A stretch of DNA of 53,173 bases from Acidobacteriota bacterium (GCA_016191085.1 JACPPJ010000028.1:1-53173), one strand, 5' to 3'. Numbered from the stretch's first letter, positions 31,380 through 40,149 are shown. Made by a program: numbers and translations. Notes: generated from the sequence alone by a model not told the origin.

Positions 31380-32321
31380 ATGGCGACCACGGCAATACCA
31401 ACCCAGCGCTTCCTGGACCCGAGAATTCTCGGGCGGCTGTCGAATTTGCAGCTGGTGGCCAAGACTGTGGTCGAGGGGTTTCTGATCGGGCTGCATCGCT
31501 CGCCGTACTACGGCGTGAGTATCGATTTCGCGGAGTACCGCCCTTACTCGCCCGGTGACGATCCGCGCTCGATTGACTGGAACGTCTTCGCGCGCACGGA
31601 TCGCTACTACCTGAAGAAGTATCACGGCGAGACCAACGCGGAAGTGCACATCATATTGGACGCGAGCGCGTCCATGGGGTACAAATCAGGGAACAGGGAA
31701 CAGGGAACAGGGAACAGAAGCGCCACGTTAACTAAGTTTGAATATGCCTGTTACCTCGCCGCGTCGCTTGCATATCTCGCGATCCACCAGCGGGACGCGG
31801 TCGGGTTAACGCTGTTTGACACGGACCTGCAAGACCACGTACCGTCGCGGACCCGTCGCGGGCAGCTTCCATACGTCCTCCATATGCTCGACCGCGCTCG
31901 TCCTGGCAAGGGAACGGACTTTGCCGGTCCGCTGCGCAAGGCGATGCAATTTCTGCGGCGGCGCGGCATTGTAATACTTATATCGGATTTCTATGAAGCT
32001 CCCGAGAAAGTCATGCACGCTGTGCGCGGGCTTCAATTCGGGGGTAACGATCTTGTCTTGTTCCATATTCTCGATCCCGGGGAACTGCAGTTCCCGGTGG
32101 ATGCGCCGGTGCAACTCGAGGATATGGAAACGACCGAGCGGCTGGAGGTGGTCCCGGAGAGCGCGGCGGAGCAATACCGGAGCTTGCTGCAGCAGCACAT
32201 TCAAACGCTCCAGCATGAGTGCCGCTCCTCGCGTATTGACTATACGATGCTCGATACCAGCCGCCCGCTGGACTATGCGTTGTTCACGTTTTTGTCCGCA
32301 CGAGCGCGATCAAGGATGTGA
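31380..32321 (+). CDS. DUF58/VWA-type protein
   Basis: 313 residues without a membrane segment. The DUF58 signature is 'GVSIDFAEYRPYSPGDDPRSIDWNVFART' (partly at residues 46-73), followed by a VWA-like metal site D94-A-S96-A-S98 ('LDASASMGY'). A dispersed GGGAACAGGGAACAG repeat then codes for about eleven residues (GNREQGTGNR, about 103-113), directly after the metal-site loop, before the helix 'KFEYACYLAASLAYL'. DUF58 proteins usually pair with MoxR and are thought to be its clients. No Shine-Dalgarno is evident; coupling to the preceding small gene is likely. Confidence 0.88.
   Translation: MATTAIPTQRFLDPRILGRLSNLQLVAKTVVEGFLIGLHRSPYYGVSIDFAEYRPYSPGDDPRSIDWNVFARTDRYYLKKYHGETNAEVHIILDASASMGYKSGNREQGTGNRSATLTKFEYACYLAASLAYLAIHQRDAVGLTLFDTDLQDHVPSRTRRGQLPYVLHMLDRARPGKGTDFAGPLRKAMQFLRRRGIVILISDFYEAPEKVMHAVRGLQFGGNDLVLFHILDPGELQFPVDAPVQLEDMETTERLEVVPESAAEQYRSLLQQHIQTLQHECRSSRIDYTMLDTSRPLDYALFTFLSARARSRM
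31688..31717 (+). repeat. In-frame GGGAACA minisatellite in the DUF58 gene
   Basis: Four back-to-back copies of a GGGAACA word inside the coding sequence. A near-identical block occurs at 37738-37770 in the DUF4175 gene of the same operon, in the same reading phase. Confidence 0.75.
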
Positions 32322-32585
32322 GAGGACAGTGAAAGTGACAAGTGACGAGTGACAAACAATGCATGACCGGTGAGCAAAATTCGCGGTTTGTAAGGGCACG
32401 GCTTCAGCCGTGCCGCAAACGTGCAGAATAACTTCGGCTTTAGCCGCTGAGGATGAAAGCACCTCAGGGGCTAAAGCCCATATGATGGGGCGACATATCG
32501 GCACGGCTGAAGCCGTGCCCTTCCGGCTCCTGTAGGCAACAAAAAAGGGCTTGCGCGTCACTGGTCACTCGTCACTGAGGTTGAT
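32322..32585. repeat. Composite palindromic repeat cluster inside the MoxR operon
   Basis: Outer GTGAC-type blocks lie at 32326-32353 and 32557-32577 in inverted orientation. Inside are GGGCACGGCTTCAGCCGTGCC (32394-32414, cut here as a 21-base palindrome) and its partner at 32500-32520, plus CGGCTTTAGCCG and GGGGCTAAAGCCC near 32435 and 32467. No reading frame is supported. The right end (CACTGAGG) provides the GAGG that precedes the BatA/VWA start. Confidence 0.75.
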
Positions 32586-34688
32586 ATGTCATTTCTTTCG
32601 CCATGGTTTCTGCTCGCTGGACTGGCCGTAGGGATACCCATCTGGGTACACCTTGTGCGGCGCGAGCAGCCCAACCGCGTTCCCTTCAGCTCGCTGATGT
32701 TTTTCCGCCGCTTGCCCGTAAAGTCCGTGTCGCGGCAGCGGCTGAAACACCTGCTTCTGCTGGCGATACGCATTGCCGTCATATTGTTAATCGCGTTGGC
32801 GTTCGCGCGACCATATTTCCCCAATATGGCGCGAACGTTTTCCGGAGGAAGAAATAAGCACGTCGCGATTCTTTTGGACACTTCCCTGAGCATGCAGTAT
32901 GGCGATCGCTGGCAGCGAGCCCTTGCCGCCGCCAAGGATGCGATTGCCGGGTTAAGCGAGCGCGATCGCGCGCAGATCATAACTTTTTCCTCCGAGTACG
33001 AAATCCGCAACATGCCGTCCTCCGATAAGTCCGAGTTGCGCGCCATCCTGGATGGCGGGCTCAGCCCCGGCGCGGGTCCGACGTCATTCACGCAGGCATT
33101 CCGCGCTGTGGAGAAGATATCCGAAGATCTCAACAGACCCGTCTCCGTGGTCCTGATCTCAGACATGCAGAGGGCCGGGACAGGCGGCCAGCCGCAGCGG
33201 TTGAGCGGCGCGATAGCTGAATTCAAGGCCGTTGATTTAGCCGGTCAAAACGCATCGAACTGGACGGTTTCGCAAGCTCGCAGCCATCGCACGATCTACC
33301 GCGCGCGTTACCCGGACAGACTGGTGGCGGAGGTGCGGGGATACAACACGCCGACGGCTTCGAAGGAAGCGGTGCTGACGATCGGCAACAAGGTGGTGCA
33401 ACGGAAGATGGTGGAGGTGCCCGCCTCGGGAACGGCGACCGTGGTATTCGATACGTTCGACGTGCCTCTGGGCAACAATCCCACGGAGATCAGCATCACG
33501 CCGCATGACAGTCTTCCCCAGGATGACTCATTTCGTTTTGTGCTGGAACGCCGCGAGCCGTACCGTCTGCTATTCCTCCATGTACCTGGCGAAACAGCGG
33601 AACTCTACTACTTCCGCTCGGCGCTGGGCGCCGAGACCGATTCACCGTTCTCTATCGATGCCCGCACGCCGGGTGATGCCGCGTCGCTGCGTTTGCAGGA
33701 TTACGCAACCGTTGTCCTGAGCAACGTCGGTGATCCGCCAGCGTCGATACGTTCGGCACTGCGGAATTTCGTCAGCGGGGGACGCGGCCTGCTGATCACC
33801 ATGGGCAGCCGGTTTCCGGCTCCGGCTCTCGAAACGGAGTTGAAAGAGATTTGGCCTGCGAAGGCGACTGAAAAGCGATTGCTCACTCCGGATCGCGAGC
33901 GCATGATTCTGCTCGGCCAGTTCGATAAGGAACATCCCCTCTTTCGCGAATTCCGCGACCCCGGCGCGGCGGATTCGCTGCGCTCGTCGGAGACTTACGC
34001 CTACATCCGCCTCCAGCCGCAGGGGAACGTATTGCTGCGATACGCAAACGGTGATCCGGCGCTGGTCGAGAAGCAGGTCGGGCGCGGTCGGGTGTTGCAG
34101 TTTGCGTCTATATTCGACAACGTCTGGAATGATTTCCCGCTGCACCCCGCGTTTATTCCGCTGTTGCATCAGCTTGTACGCTACACATCGCAGCTTAGCG
34201 AGGAGCCTCCGGCTTATACCATTCCATCGGCTGTATCGCTCAGCACTTACAAGGCGGCATCGCAAGCCGGGGTGTGGGACGTGATCGGGCCGGATGGAAA
34301 GCGTCAGGTGTCGCTGGAGCACGAGGCGCGTCCCGATTTTCTGACGCTGCGCCAGGCGGGTTTCTATGAATTGCGCCAGAGCGACGGGTCACGGCTGATC
34401 GCTGCCAACATCGACCCGCGGGAATCCGACCTGACGGCGCTCACTGCCGAGGACCGCGCGCTATGGACTGCAAATCCCACCGAACAACAGGACGCGGCAG
34501 CCGCGCCCGGGCCCGATGCTGCGCGCAGGCAGAACGTCTGGTGGGCGTTGCTGCTGATTGCTTTACTGCTTGGAATGTTTGAAGTTTATCTTGCGAACCA
34601 GTATCTTCGTCCGCAGTTAGAATCGGGCGTGCCGCTTGCCGGCACGGCGGAGCCGGTTGAGGCCAAGGAGAGTGCTTATGGGCGTTGA
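32586..34688 (+). CDS. BatA/VWA membrane protein
   Basis: 700 residues. The N-terminal BatA domain (1-80) has the family's 'FLSPWFLLAGLAVGIPIWVHLV' and 'PFSSLMFFRRLP', with two membrane helices. A VWA domain follows: D98-T-S100-L-S102 ('LLDTSLSMQYG') and 'VVLISDMQRAG'. The central region resembles a glutamine amidotransferase-like fold ('YATVVLSNVGDPP', 'VSGGRGLLITMGS') with no obvious catalytic Cys, and a C-terminal membrane helix ends the protein ('WWALLLIALLLGMFEVYLA'). It is parallel in design to the VWA protein that starts the operon. The start is supported by GAGG six bases upstream. It overlaps the DUF4175 gene by eleven bases. Confidence 0.88.
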   Translation: MSFLSPWFLLAGLAVGIPIWVHLVRREQPNRVPFSSLMFFRRLPVKSVSRQRLKHLLLLAIRIAVILLIALAFARPYFPNMARTFSGGRNKHVAILLDTSLSMQYGDRWQRALAAAKDAIAGLSERDRAQIITFSSEYEIRNMPSSDKSELRAILDGGLSPGAGPTSFTQAFRAVEKISEDLNRPVSVVLISDMQRAGTGGQPQRLSGAIAEFKAVDLAGQNASNWTVSQARSHRTIYRARYPDRLVAEVRGYNTPTASKEAVLTIGNKVVQRKMVEVPASGTATVVFDTFDVPLGNNPTEISITPHDSLPQDDSFRFVLERREPYRLLFLHVPGETAELYYFRSALGAETDSPFSIDARTPGDAASLRLQDYATVVLSNVGDPPASIRSALRNFVSGGRGLLITMGSRFPAPALETELKEIWPAKATEKRLLTPDRERMILLGQFDKEHPLFREFRDPGAADSLRSSETYAYIRLQPQGNVLLRYANGDPALVEKQVGRGRVLQFASIFDNVWNDFPLHPAFIPLLHQLVRYTSQLSEEPPAYTIPSAVSLSTYKAASQAGVWDVIGPDGKRQVSLEHEARPDFLTLRQAGFYELRQSDGSRLIAANIDPRESDLTALTAEDRALWTANPTEQQDAAAAPGPDAARRQNVWWALLLIALLLGMFEVYLANQYLRPQLESGVPLAGTAEPVEAKESAYGR

Positions 34689-37600
34689 AGCACGAGTACG
34701 CGAGTACTTGCAGGCGGTACGTCGTCGTTGGCGTCTTGCTGCCACGGCCAAGGGTCTGGCCATCTCTGGTGTGGTGGCGTTTGTGCTGACGATCATCGCA
34801 GTCTTATGGGCCAATGCCTGGCGGTTTTCGCCTACGGCCGTCGTATTCTCGCGCACTGTGCTGTGGTTTGCGACCATTCTGGCGATCGTGGTTTTTGTAG
34901 TGCGGCCGCTGCTGCAGAAATTGAGCGACGCGCGCCTGGCCCGCTACATCGAGGAGCAGCATCCGCATTTGCAGGACCGGCTCGTCACCGCCGTCGAAGT
35001 ATCGGAGAAGCTGCCGACGCACCCGGACGAAAAGCTGTTCGCGCAACTCGTTGCCACTGACGCTTTGGAGCGCACCTCTACGGTGCCTCCGGACGTGCTG
35101 GTGCAGCCGCGCAAGATTTTCCGTCCATTCATTTGGGCTGTTGCCTCATTGCTGCTGATCCTGGGGCTGGGACTATTTGGGCCGGGAATATTCCGTTACG
35201 GAACCAAAGTGCTCTGGGTGGGATGGACACAAGCCAAAGCCGACCCGTTATATCAATTGCAAGTCGCGCCGGGAGACATCGTCGTGGGGCGGAATACGGA
35301 CCAGGAGATCACCGCTCAGCCGCTGGGGTTCGTGCCGGATACCGTGCGCATCCACGTGCTGTACGCGAGCAATCCTGCCTGGGAGACGGCAACCATGCTG
35401 CCACAGGATCGCGGCGCATTCCGTTTTCTTCTGATGAATCTGCGCGAGCCGTTGGAATATTACGCTGAGGCCCACGGCGTGCGATCACAGCACTACAAGA
35501 TTTCAGTCATTGATGTGCCGCACGTACAGCGGTTGGAGTTGCGCTATCACTATCCCGCCTACGCGGGAATGAAAGATACCGTGGAGGAGTCCGGTGGTGA
35601 TATCGTCGCGCTGCGCGGCACGGAAGTCACCGTTGTAGCGCATACAGACATCGACGCGAACGGCGGTCGCCTGGTACTTGACGACGGCACGTCGATTCCG
35701 CTGCGCAAATCCGGCGACCGCCAACTCCAGGCGCGCCTGCCGGTCTCTAAAGACGCCCTGTACCACCTGGCGCTCGAAGATCACATGGGCCGCGAAGCGA
35801 AGGCGAGCGACGATTATCTGATCCAGGCGCTGATTGATGCGCCGCCGTCATTAAAAGTGGCGCGGCCTGGTCACGACATGCAGCCGTCACCCATTGAGGA
35901 AGTCGTGATTGGGCTGCAAGCGCAAGACGACGTCCGCATGGGCGAATTGCAGTTGCATTACTCCGTGAACGGCGGCGAGAACAAAACCGTAGTCATGGCC
36001 AAGGGCGGCCTCGGGAACGAAGTTTCGGGTACGCATACGCTGGCGCTAGAGGACTTCCAACTGGTGCCCGGCGATCTGGTTTCATTCTACGGTGTGGCTA
36101 AGGATGCGGCTTCCAACGCCCAGCGCACCGAAATGTACTTCCTGCAAGTACGGCCTTATGAGCGCAACTACATGCAGGCGCAGTCGGGCTCTGGCGGTGG
36201 TGGCGGCGGGCAGGAGAACACGTTCCTCTCGCAGCGCCAGAAGCAGATCATCGCCGGCACCTGGAACGTCATACGCAAGAAGGACCAGAAGCCGGAGCAG
36301 ATCGCGGGTCAGGCGAAACTACTTTCTTCAGTTCAGCGCACCTTGCGGCAGCAGGCCCAGACCATGGCGGCGCGAACGGCGGGACGCGAACTCGGCGATA
36401 TCAATGACGAGTTCAAGGCGTTGGTTGACAATTTGAAGAAAGCTGCCGACGTCATGGAGCCAGCCGCCAATTTTCTCGATAAGCAGAAATTCCAGCAAGC
36501 ATTGCAGCCGGAGCAGACCGCTCTGCAACACCTGATGCGCGCCGAGGCAATGTACCGGGACATCCAGGTGGCATTTGGCAGTGGCGGCGGAGGCGGCGCG
36601 GGCGGAGCTAGCCAGGACCTCGCAGAGCTATTCGCTCTGGAACTTGACACCGGCAAGAATCAGTACGAGACGCTTCAGCAGATGGCGGACAAAGACAACA
36701 ACGCCGCTATGGAAGACGCCATGAAGAAGCTGGAGGAACTGGCGCGGCGTCAGGAAGACCTCTCGCGGCAGGAGCGGCAGAACCAAAAGGAATCGCTGCG
36801 GGCCTCCAGCCGCTGGGAGCAGGAGATGCTGCGGCGGGAGACCGAAGAGCTGGCCAAACGGATGGAGCAGTTGGCGCGAGAGATGAACTCTTCACAGATG
36901 GCGCAGGCATCGAGCAGGTTGCAGCAGGCTGCGCGTGACATGCAGCAGGCCGACCGCGCGCAACGCCAGGGGCAGCAGGGAGAGGCCGGCCAGCAGTCCG
37001 GGCAAGGCGGCCAGCCGGGTCAGCAATCGGGAGAACAGCAGGGCCAATCCGGGCAGCAGCAAGCAAATCAGCAGTCCGGCGATGGGCGCTCGGAGCGCGC
37101 GCGCGCAGCGCAACGTTTGCGCGAAGCCAGTGATATGGTTGCGGGACAGCGCAACCAATCGAACGAAGAGGCATTGCGTAGGCTCGCGGAAAACGCGGAT
37201 CAGCTTGCTCGCGATCAGCAGCAGATCGCTGAAGACGTCCGCCGGACCGCCGAGGGCAAACAACAGAGCGGCGCGGAATCACAGCAAGGCACTCAGGGCC
37301 GTGAAGGAGCAGGCTCGCAGGGCCGGTCCCAGCAGGACCTGATGGCACAGCGCGAGGCGCTGATGCGCACGTTGCAGAAGAAGAGAGATTTGCTAGGCGC
37401 GCTGAATGACCTCCAGCAGCAGCTCGGGGAATCCGCCGCCCGCATGGCTGCAAATGAGAAGAAAACGTCGCAGAAGCTGCGCGGCGCCGCCTCGTTCATC
37501 CAAGAGCAGCGAATGGGCGATAAGATCCGCCAGGGCGCGTTCCTGGAGCAGCGCGGGCTGTGGCCAATGGCAGCTGCCGGCGAGCAGGAGTTGGGCGCCG

Positions 37601-38430
37601 GCATGCAAGAGTTAGCGCAGCGCCTGAAGGACGCGCAGAACTCGCTCGAAGGCAAAGGCGCCGGCGACAAGCTCCAGGAAGCCCTGAATCTCGCCGAGCG
37701 TGTGCGCCAGGGCCTGGAATCGCTCCAGAGCGGCGGTAGGGAACAGGGGACAGGGAACAGGGAACAGAATCAAACTGGCAACCAGAGGGGAGGCCAGCAA
37801 CAGGGACAGAGGGGGCAGCAGGGGCAGCAGGGGCAGCAATCGGGCCAACAAGGGCAAGGACAGCAAGGCCAGGGACAGCAAGGTGAGGGACAGCAAGGCC
37901 AGCAGTCGGCTCAGGGACAGCAGCAGGGGCAACAGGGACAAGGAGGCCAGAGCGGCCAAGGCAGCCAGTCGGGTACAGCAGGCCAAGGTCAGCTCTCACC
38001 CTCGGCATCCGGACAGCAACCCGGTGGCTTTCCTTCGGGCTCGGCTGGCGGCACTTTCCAGCCGGGCGTGCGTACTTCCGGCGCATCTGGCGGACCGTTG
38101 ACGCCGGAGCGGGCGCACGAACTGGAGCGGCAGTTGCAGGAACTCACGAGGCAGGCCGCGGGGTTGCGACCGCTGCTATCGGACGATCCTTCCATGTCGA
38201 AACTCGCCAGCGAACTTGTTGCCGCGATGGAGCGGATGGGGAGCAGGAATCTTGCCGAGATCTCGCAGTCGCTGATCGAACGCTGGAAAGAAATGGAGCT
38301 GCGCCTAAACCGCCGGTTGCAAGGCGAGAAGTCAGACCCAGTTCGCCTCGCCGGGCAGGAGCGTGTCCCGGAGAAGTACCGCGGGATATTGGAAGAGTAT
38401 TACCGGTCGCTCTCGAAGAGCTCGAGATAG
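34678..38430 (+). CDS. DUF4175 family protein with Gln/Gly-rich low-complexity tract
   Basis: ATG at 34678 lies inside the preceding gene after AAGGAGAG; 1250 residues. Membrane helices lie at about 32-50, 60-80 and 155-173. Then come several beta-domains (Ig-like, 'LRYHYPAYAG', 'LQAQDDVRMGELQLHYSVNGG'), a long helical/coiled-coil region (about 530-1000), and two tracts made almost wholly of Gly, Gln and Ser (about 765-805 and 1040-1120). The second tract begins with a GGGAACAGG repeat at DNA level. The C-terminal part is helical. DUF4175 proteins are often last in MoxR/VWA operons. Function unknown; likely a large envelope-anchored stalk or scaffold. Confidence 0.85.
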   Translation: MGVEARVREYLQAVRRRWRLAATAKGLAISGVVAFVLTIIAVLWANAWRFSPTAVVFSRTVLWFATILAIVVFVVRPLLQKLSDARLARYIEEQHPHLQDRLVTAVEVSEKLPTHPDEKLFAQLVATDALERTSTVPPDVLVQPRKIFRPFIWAVASLLLILGLGLFGPGIFRYGTKVLWVGWTQAKADPLYQLQVAPGDIVVGRNTDQEITAQPLGFVPDTVRIHVLYASNPAWETATMLPQDRGAFRFLLMNLREPLEYYAEAHGVRSQHYKISVIDVPHVQRLELRYHYPAYAGMKDTVEESGGDIVALRGTEVTVVAHTDIDANGGRLVLDDGTSIPLRKSGDRQLQARLPVSKDALYHLALEDHMGREAKASDDYLIQALIDAPPSLKVARPGHDMQPSPIEEVVIGLQAQDDVRMGELQLHYSVNGGENKTVVMAKGGLGNEVSGTHTLALEDFQLVPGDLVSFYGVAKDAASNAQRTEMYFLQVRPYERNYMQAQSGSGGGGGGQENTFLSQRQKQIIAGTWNVIRKKDQKPEQIAGQAKLLSSVQRTLRQQAQTMAARTAGRELGDINDEFKALVDNLKKAADVMEPAANFLDKQKFQQALQPEQTALQHLMRAEAMYRDIQVAFGSGGGGGAGGASQDLAELFALELDTGKNQYETLQQMADKDNNAAMEDAMKKLEELARRQEDLSRQERQNQKESLRASSRWEQEMLRRETEELAKRMEQLAREMNSSQMAQASSRLQQAARDMQQADRAQRQGQQGEAGQQSGQGGQPGQQSGEQQGQSGQQQANQQSGDGRSERARAAQRLREASDMVAGQRNQSNEEALRRLAENADQLARDQQQIAEDVRRTAEGKQQSGAESQQGTQGREGAGSQGRSQQDLMAQREALMRTLQKKRDLLGALNDLQQQLGESAARMAANEKKTSQKLRGAASFIQEQRMGDKIRQGAFLEQRGLWPMAAAGEQELGAGMQELAQRLKDAQNSLEGKGAGDKLQEALNLAERVRQGLESLQSGGREQGTGNREQNQTGNQRGGQQQGQRGQQGQQGQQSGQQGQGQQGQGQQGEGQQGQQSAQGQQQGQQGQGGQSGQGSQSGTAGQGQLSPSASGQQPGGFPSGSAGGTFQPGVRTSGASGGPLTPERAHELERQLQELTRQAAGLRPLLSDDPSMSKLASELVAAMERMGSRNLAEISQSLIERWKEMELRLNRRLQGEKSDPVRLAGQERVPEKYRGILEEYYRSLSKSSR
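37738..37770 (+). repeat. In-frame GGGAACAGG repeat at the start of the second Gln/Gly tract
   Basis: GTAGGGAACAGGGGACAGGG and onward encodes GREQGTGNREQ. The DUF58 gene's block encodes GNREQGTGNR in the same phase. Confidence 0.7.
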
Positions 38431-38450
38431 CGATCGTACGACCGCAGTAG

Positions 38451-38468
38451 GGCGACCGCGCGGTCGCC
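38451..38468. terminator. Perfect 18-base palindrome between convergent DUF4175 and thioesterase genes
   Basis: GGCGACCGCGCGGTCGCC is fully self-complementary and followed by TCTTCG. It sits 20 bases after the DUF4175 stop and 14 before the thioesterase stop, suggesting a bidirectional transcript end; it could also be a dispersed palindrome. Confidence 0.45.
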
Positions 38469-38481
38469 TCTTCGTCATGGT

Positions 38482-38922
38482 TTACGCCTCTCGCGATGCG
38501 GTAGCGATTCTCTCGCGAAGCTCTGGCGGGATCACCTGCGACTTCGGCTGGCCGCCGATGCTCTTACAGCACACCACCTGCATCTCTCCTCGCGCTAATT
38601 CCTCGTTCTGCTTCTGAAAAGAAATTCCGAACGCCATACTCTTGTTCCCTATGCGCTTCACCCATATGTCGATTTGAATGAGATCATCGAAGCGCGCTGG
38701 CCTTTTGAAGTCGCATGTAGTGCTGACGTAAGGCCAATCAAATTCGTGTTCCTTGGTTCCGCCCCAGTAGTTGGTCAGCGGGCCGGGAAGCTCCAAAGCT
38801 CGAAAGAACTCCGCGACTGCGGTGTCCATATATTTGAAGTAATTTGAGAAATGTATGATTCCCGCCTGATCGGTTTCGTGAAACTCCACGCGCCGCTGCA
38901 ATGAAAGTTCAGAGATAGGCAT
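38482..38922 (-). CDS. Acyl-CoA thioesterase, hot-dog fold (YbgC/4-hydroxybenzoyl-CoA type)
   Basis: 146 residues. The signature 'FHETDQAGIIHFSNYFKYMDTA' carries the catalytic Asp18 of the 4-HBT family. 'CDFKRPARFDDLIQIDIWVKRIGNKSMAFGISF' matches the strand-rich second half. AAGGA precedes the ATG. It hydrolyses acyl-CoA thioesters; the natural substrate is not predictable. YbgC in proteobacteria sits with Tol-Pal genes, which are absent here, so this is an isolated member. Convergent with the DUF4175 gene. Confidence 0.88.
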   Translation of the reverse strand: MPISELSLQRRVEFHETDQAGIIHFSNYFKYMDTAVAEFFRALELPGPLTNYWGGTKEHEFDWPYVSTTCDFKRPARFDDLIQIDIWVKRIGNKSMAFGISFQKQNEELARGEMQVVCCKSIGGQPKSQVIPPELRERIATASREA

Positions 38923-39078
38923 GTTGGTGTCCTTGTAGAAATCTTCACAGAGCTACCGTCCACGACAGAATCGCGGGACCGGAAGGACATATTTGTAGCA
39001 CGAATCGGCAGTTGCGTGGTGAATTGCGTGGAAATCAGCAGGAAGATGCGCGCGATTTCGCCGCGGGTAAAAAGGTGC

Positions 39079-39249
39079 CTATTGAGACAGGCAATCGGCG
39101 CAGACCCAATGGATGGCTTTATTCAGTACCCATTTCTTGCAGACGCAAATCCGTTGGCAGACCCAGCACAGTTCCAGCGAATTGATGGTCCGCCAAATAT
39201 TATCTTGCATCACTTTTAGTTCAGTGCGTCGTATCTGGACTTCATTCAT
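39079..39249 (-). CDS. 56-residue Cys-rich (zinc-ribbon-like) small protein
   Basis: Starts MNEVQIRRTELKVMQDNIW. Six cysteines at positions 28, 31, 35, 37, 50 and 53 are arranged C-W-V-C, then C-V-C, then C-A-D-C: CxxC-x3-CxC-x12-CxxC. This is enough for a zinc or iron-sulfur knuckle. AGGAG lies eight bases before the ATG. TTGCTG and CATAAT boxes with a 17-base spacer lie just upstream. The stretch has no competing gene on the other strand. Family not recognised; possibly a DNA-, RNA- or protein-binding accessory. It lies between the SDR and thioesterase genes, all on the minus strand. Confidence 0.65.
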   Translation of the reverse strand: MNEVQIRRTELKVMQDNIWRTINSLELCWVCQRICVCKKWVLNKAIHWVCADCLSQ

Positions 39250-39275
39250 ACGTCACGCTCCTAAGGTATTGCAAG

Positions 39276-39304
39276 ATTATGCTGGCTTCAGGTGGGGACA
39301 GCAA
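39276..39304 (-). promoter_or_regulatory. Promoter of the 56-residue Cys-rich gene
   Basis: On the minus strand TTGCTG (39304-39299) and CATAAT (39281-39276) are 17 bases apart. Start near 39269 gives a 20-base leader with AGGAG. Confidence 0.55.
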
Positions 39305-39360
39305 TTAGGAATTCGCCCTAGTTCACACCGGGAGTTCGCTGGCAGCCGGAGCCGCCTGCT

Positions 39361-40086
39361 TCATCGTGGCGGTTTGCTGGGGCGCATCTCAACGCGGCTG
39401 AGCATCACTCTTGGGTCGCTGCGCAGCAGGTCAATGACGACTTGCGCCACATCCTGGGAGCCGATTTTCCACGATGACGTTTTATTGGCGGCGCCGGAGC
39501 GTCCGAATGACGTCTCAACCGTGCCGGGCATGATGTAGCTGACGCGAATATTTTCATATCGCAGATCGAGCATGGCGGCCTCGCTGAAACCGTTCAGGCC
39601 GAATTTGGAGGCATTGTAAGCGGCGCCTCCGGCGAAGGCGTTCTTCCCAGCGAGGCTGCTTATGTTGAAGATATAACCGCCGCCGCGCCGCTTCATAACC
39701 GGTACTGCGGCACGGATGCAGTAGAATGGCCCGCTGAGATTCGTCTGGATCACGGCGTCCCACTGTTCCGGCGCAAGCTCATCGACCGGGCTGAACAGGC
39801 CGATGCCGGCGTTGTTCACGAGAATATCGATTCCACCGAACTCGCGTTCTGCGGAGGCGATGAACCGCTCGACTTGCTTGTAGTCGCGCACGTCCATAGG
39901 CGCGGCGGCTACGTGCCCGCCGGAGTGTGAGCGCAGAGCCTCCGCTGCAGCTTCGATCTCTTTCTCGTTCCGCGACCCAATGACAACACTCGCGCCATTT
40001 TCGAGCAATGCCTGCGCGATGCTGTACCCAATGCCGCGGCTCGCGCCCGTTACCACCGCGACTTTGTTTTCAATGTTGGTATGCAT
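39361..40086 (-). CDS. Short-chain dehydrogenase/reductase
   Basis: ATG at 40086 (MHTNIENKVAVVTG) is the start; a longer frame to 40143 adds an unlikely leader. 241 residues with NAD(P)-binding T13-G-A-S-R-G-I-G20, 'NNAG' at 91-94, N116, S143/S144 and Y157-N-A-S-K161, the complete catalytic set of classical SDRs. 'PGTVETSF' near the C-terminal side is usual. The substrate cannot be told; such 3-oxoacyl-reductase-like enzymes act on many alcohols and ketones. The basic tail ends RPSKPPR. Confidence 0.92.
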   Translation of the reverse strand: MHTNIENKVAVVTGASRGIGYSIAQALLENGASVVIGSRNEKEIEAAAEALRSHSGGHVAAAPMDVRDYKQVERFIASAEREFGGIDILVNNAGIGLFSPVDELAPEQWDAVIQTNLSGPFYCIRAAVPVMKRRGGGYIFNISSLAGKNAFAGGAAYNASKFGLNGFSEAAMLDLRYENIRVSYIMPGTVETSFGRSGAANKTSSWKIGSQDVAQVVIDLLRSDPRVMLSRVEMRPSKPPR

Positions 40087-40149
40087 GGCTACAACATACT
40101 TGCGAGTAGGAGCGCCTGGATTCTCTCGCGGGTTCTGCTCCATGCGCTT

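Noticed and set aside
37780..37990. CRISPR-like short periodic repeat
   Set aside because: The period comes from GGACAGCAA-type codons in the DUF4175 Gln/Gly tract; no unique spacers and no cas genes nearby.
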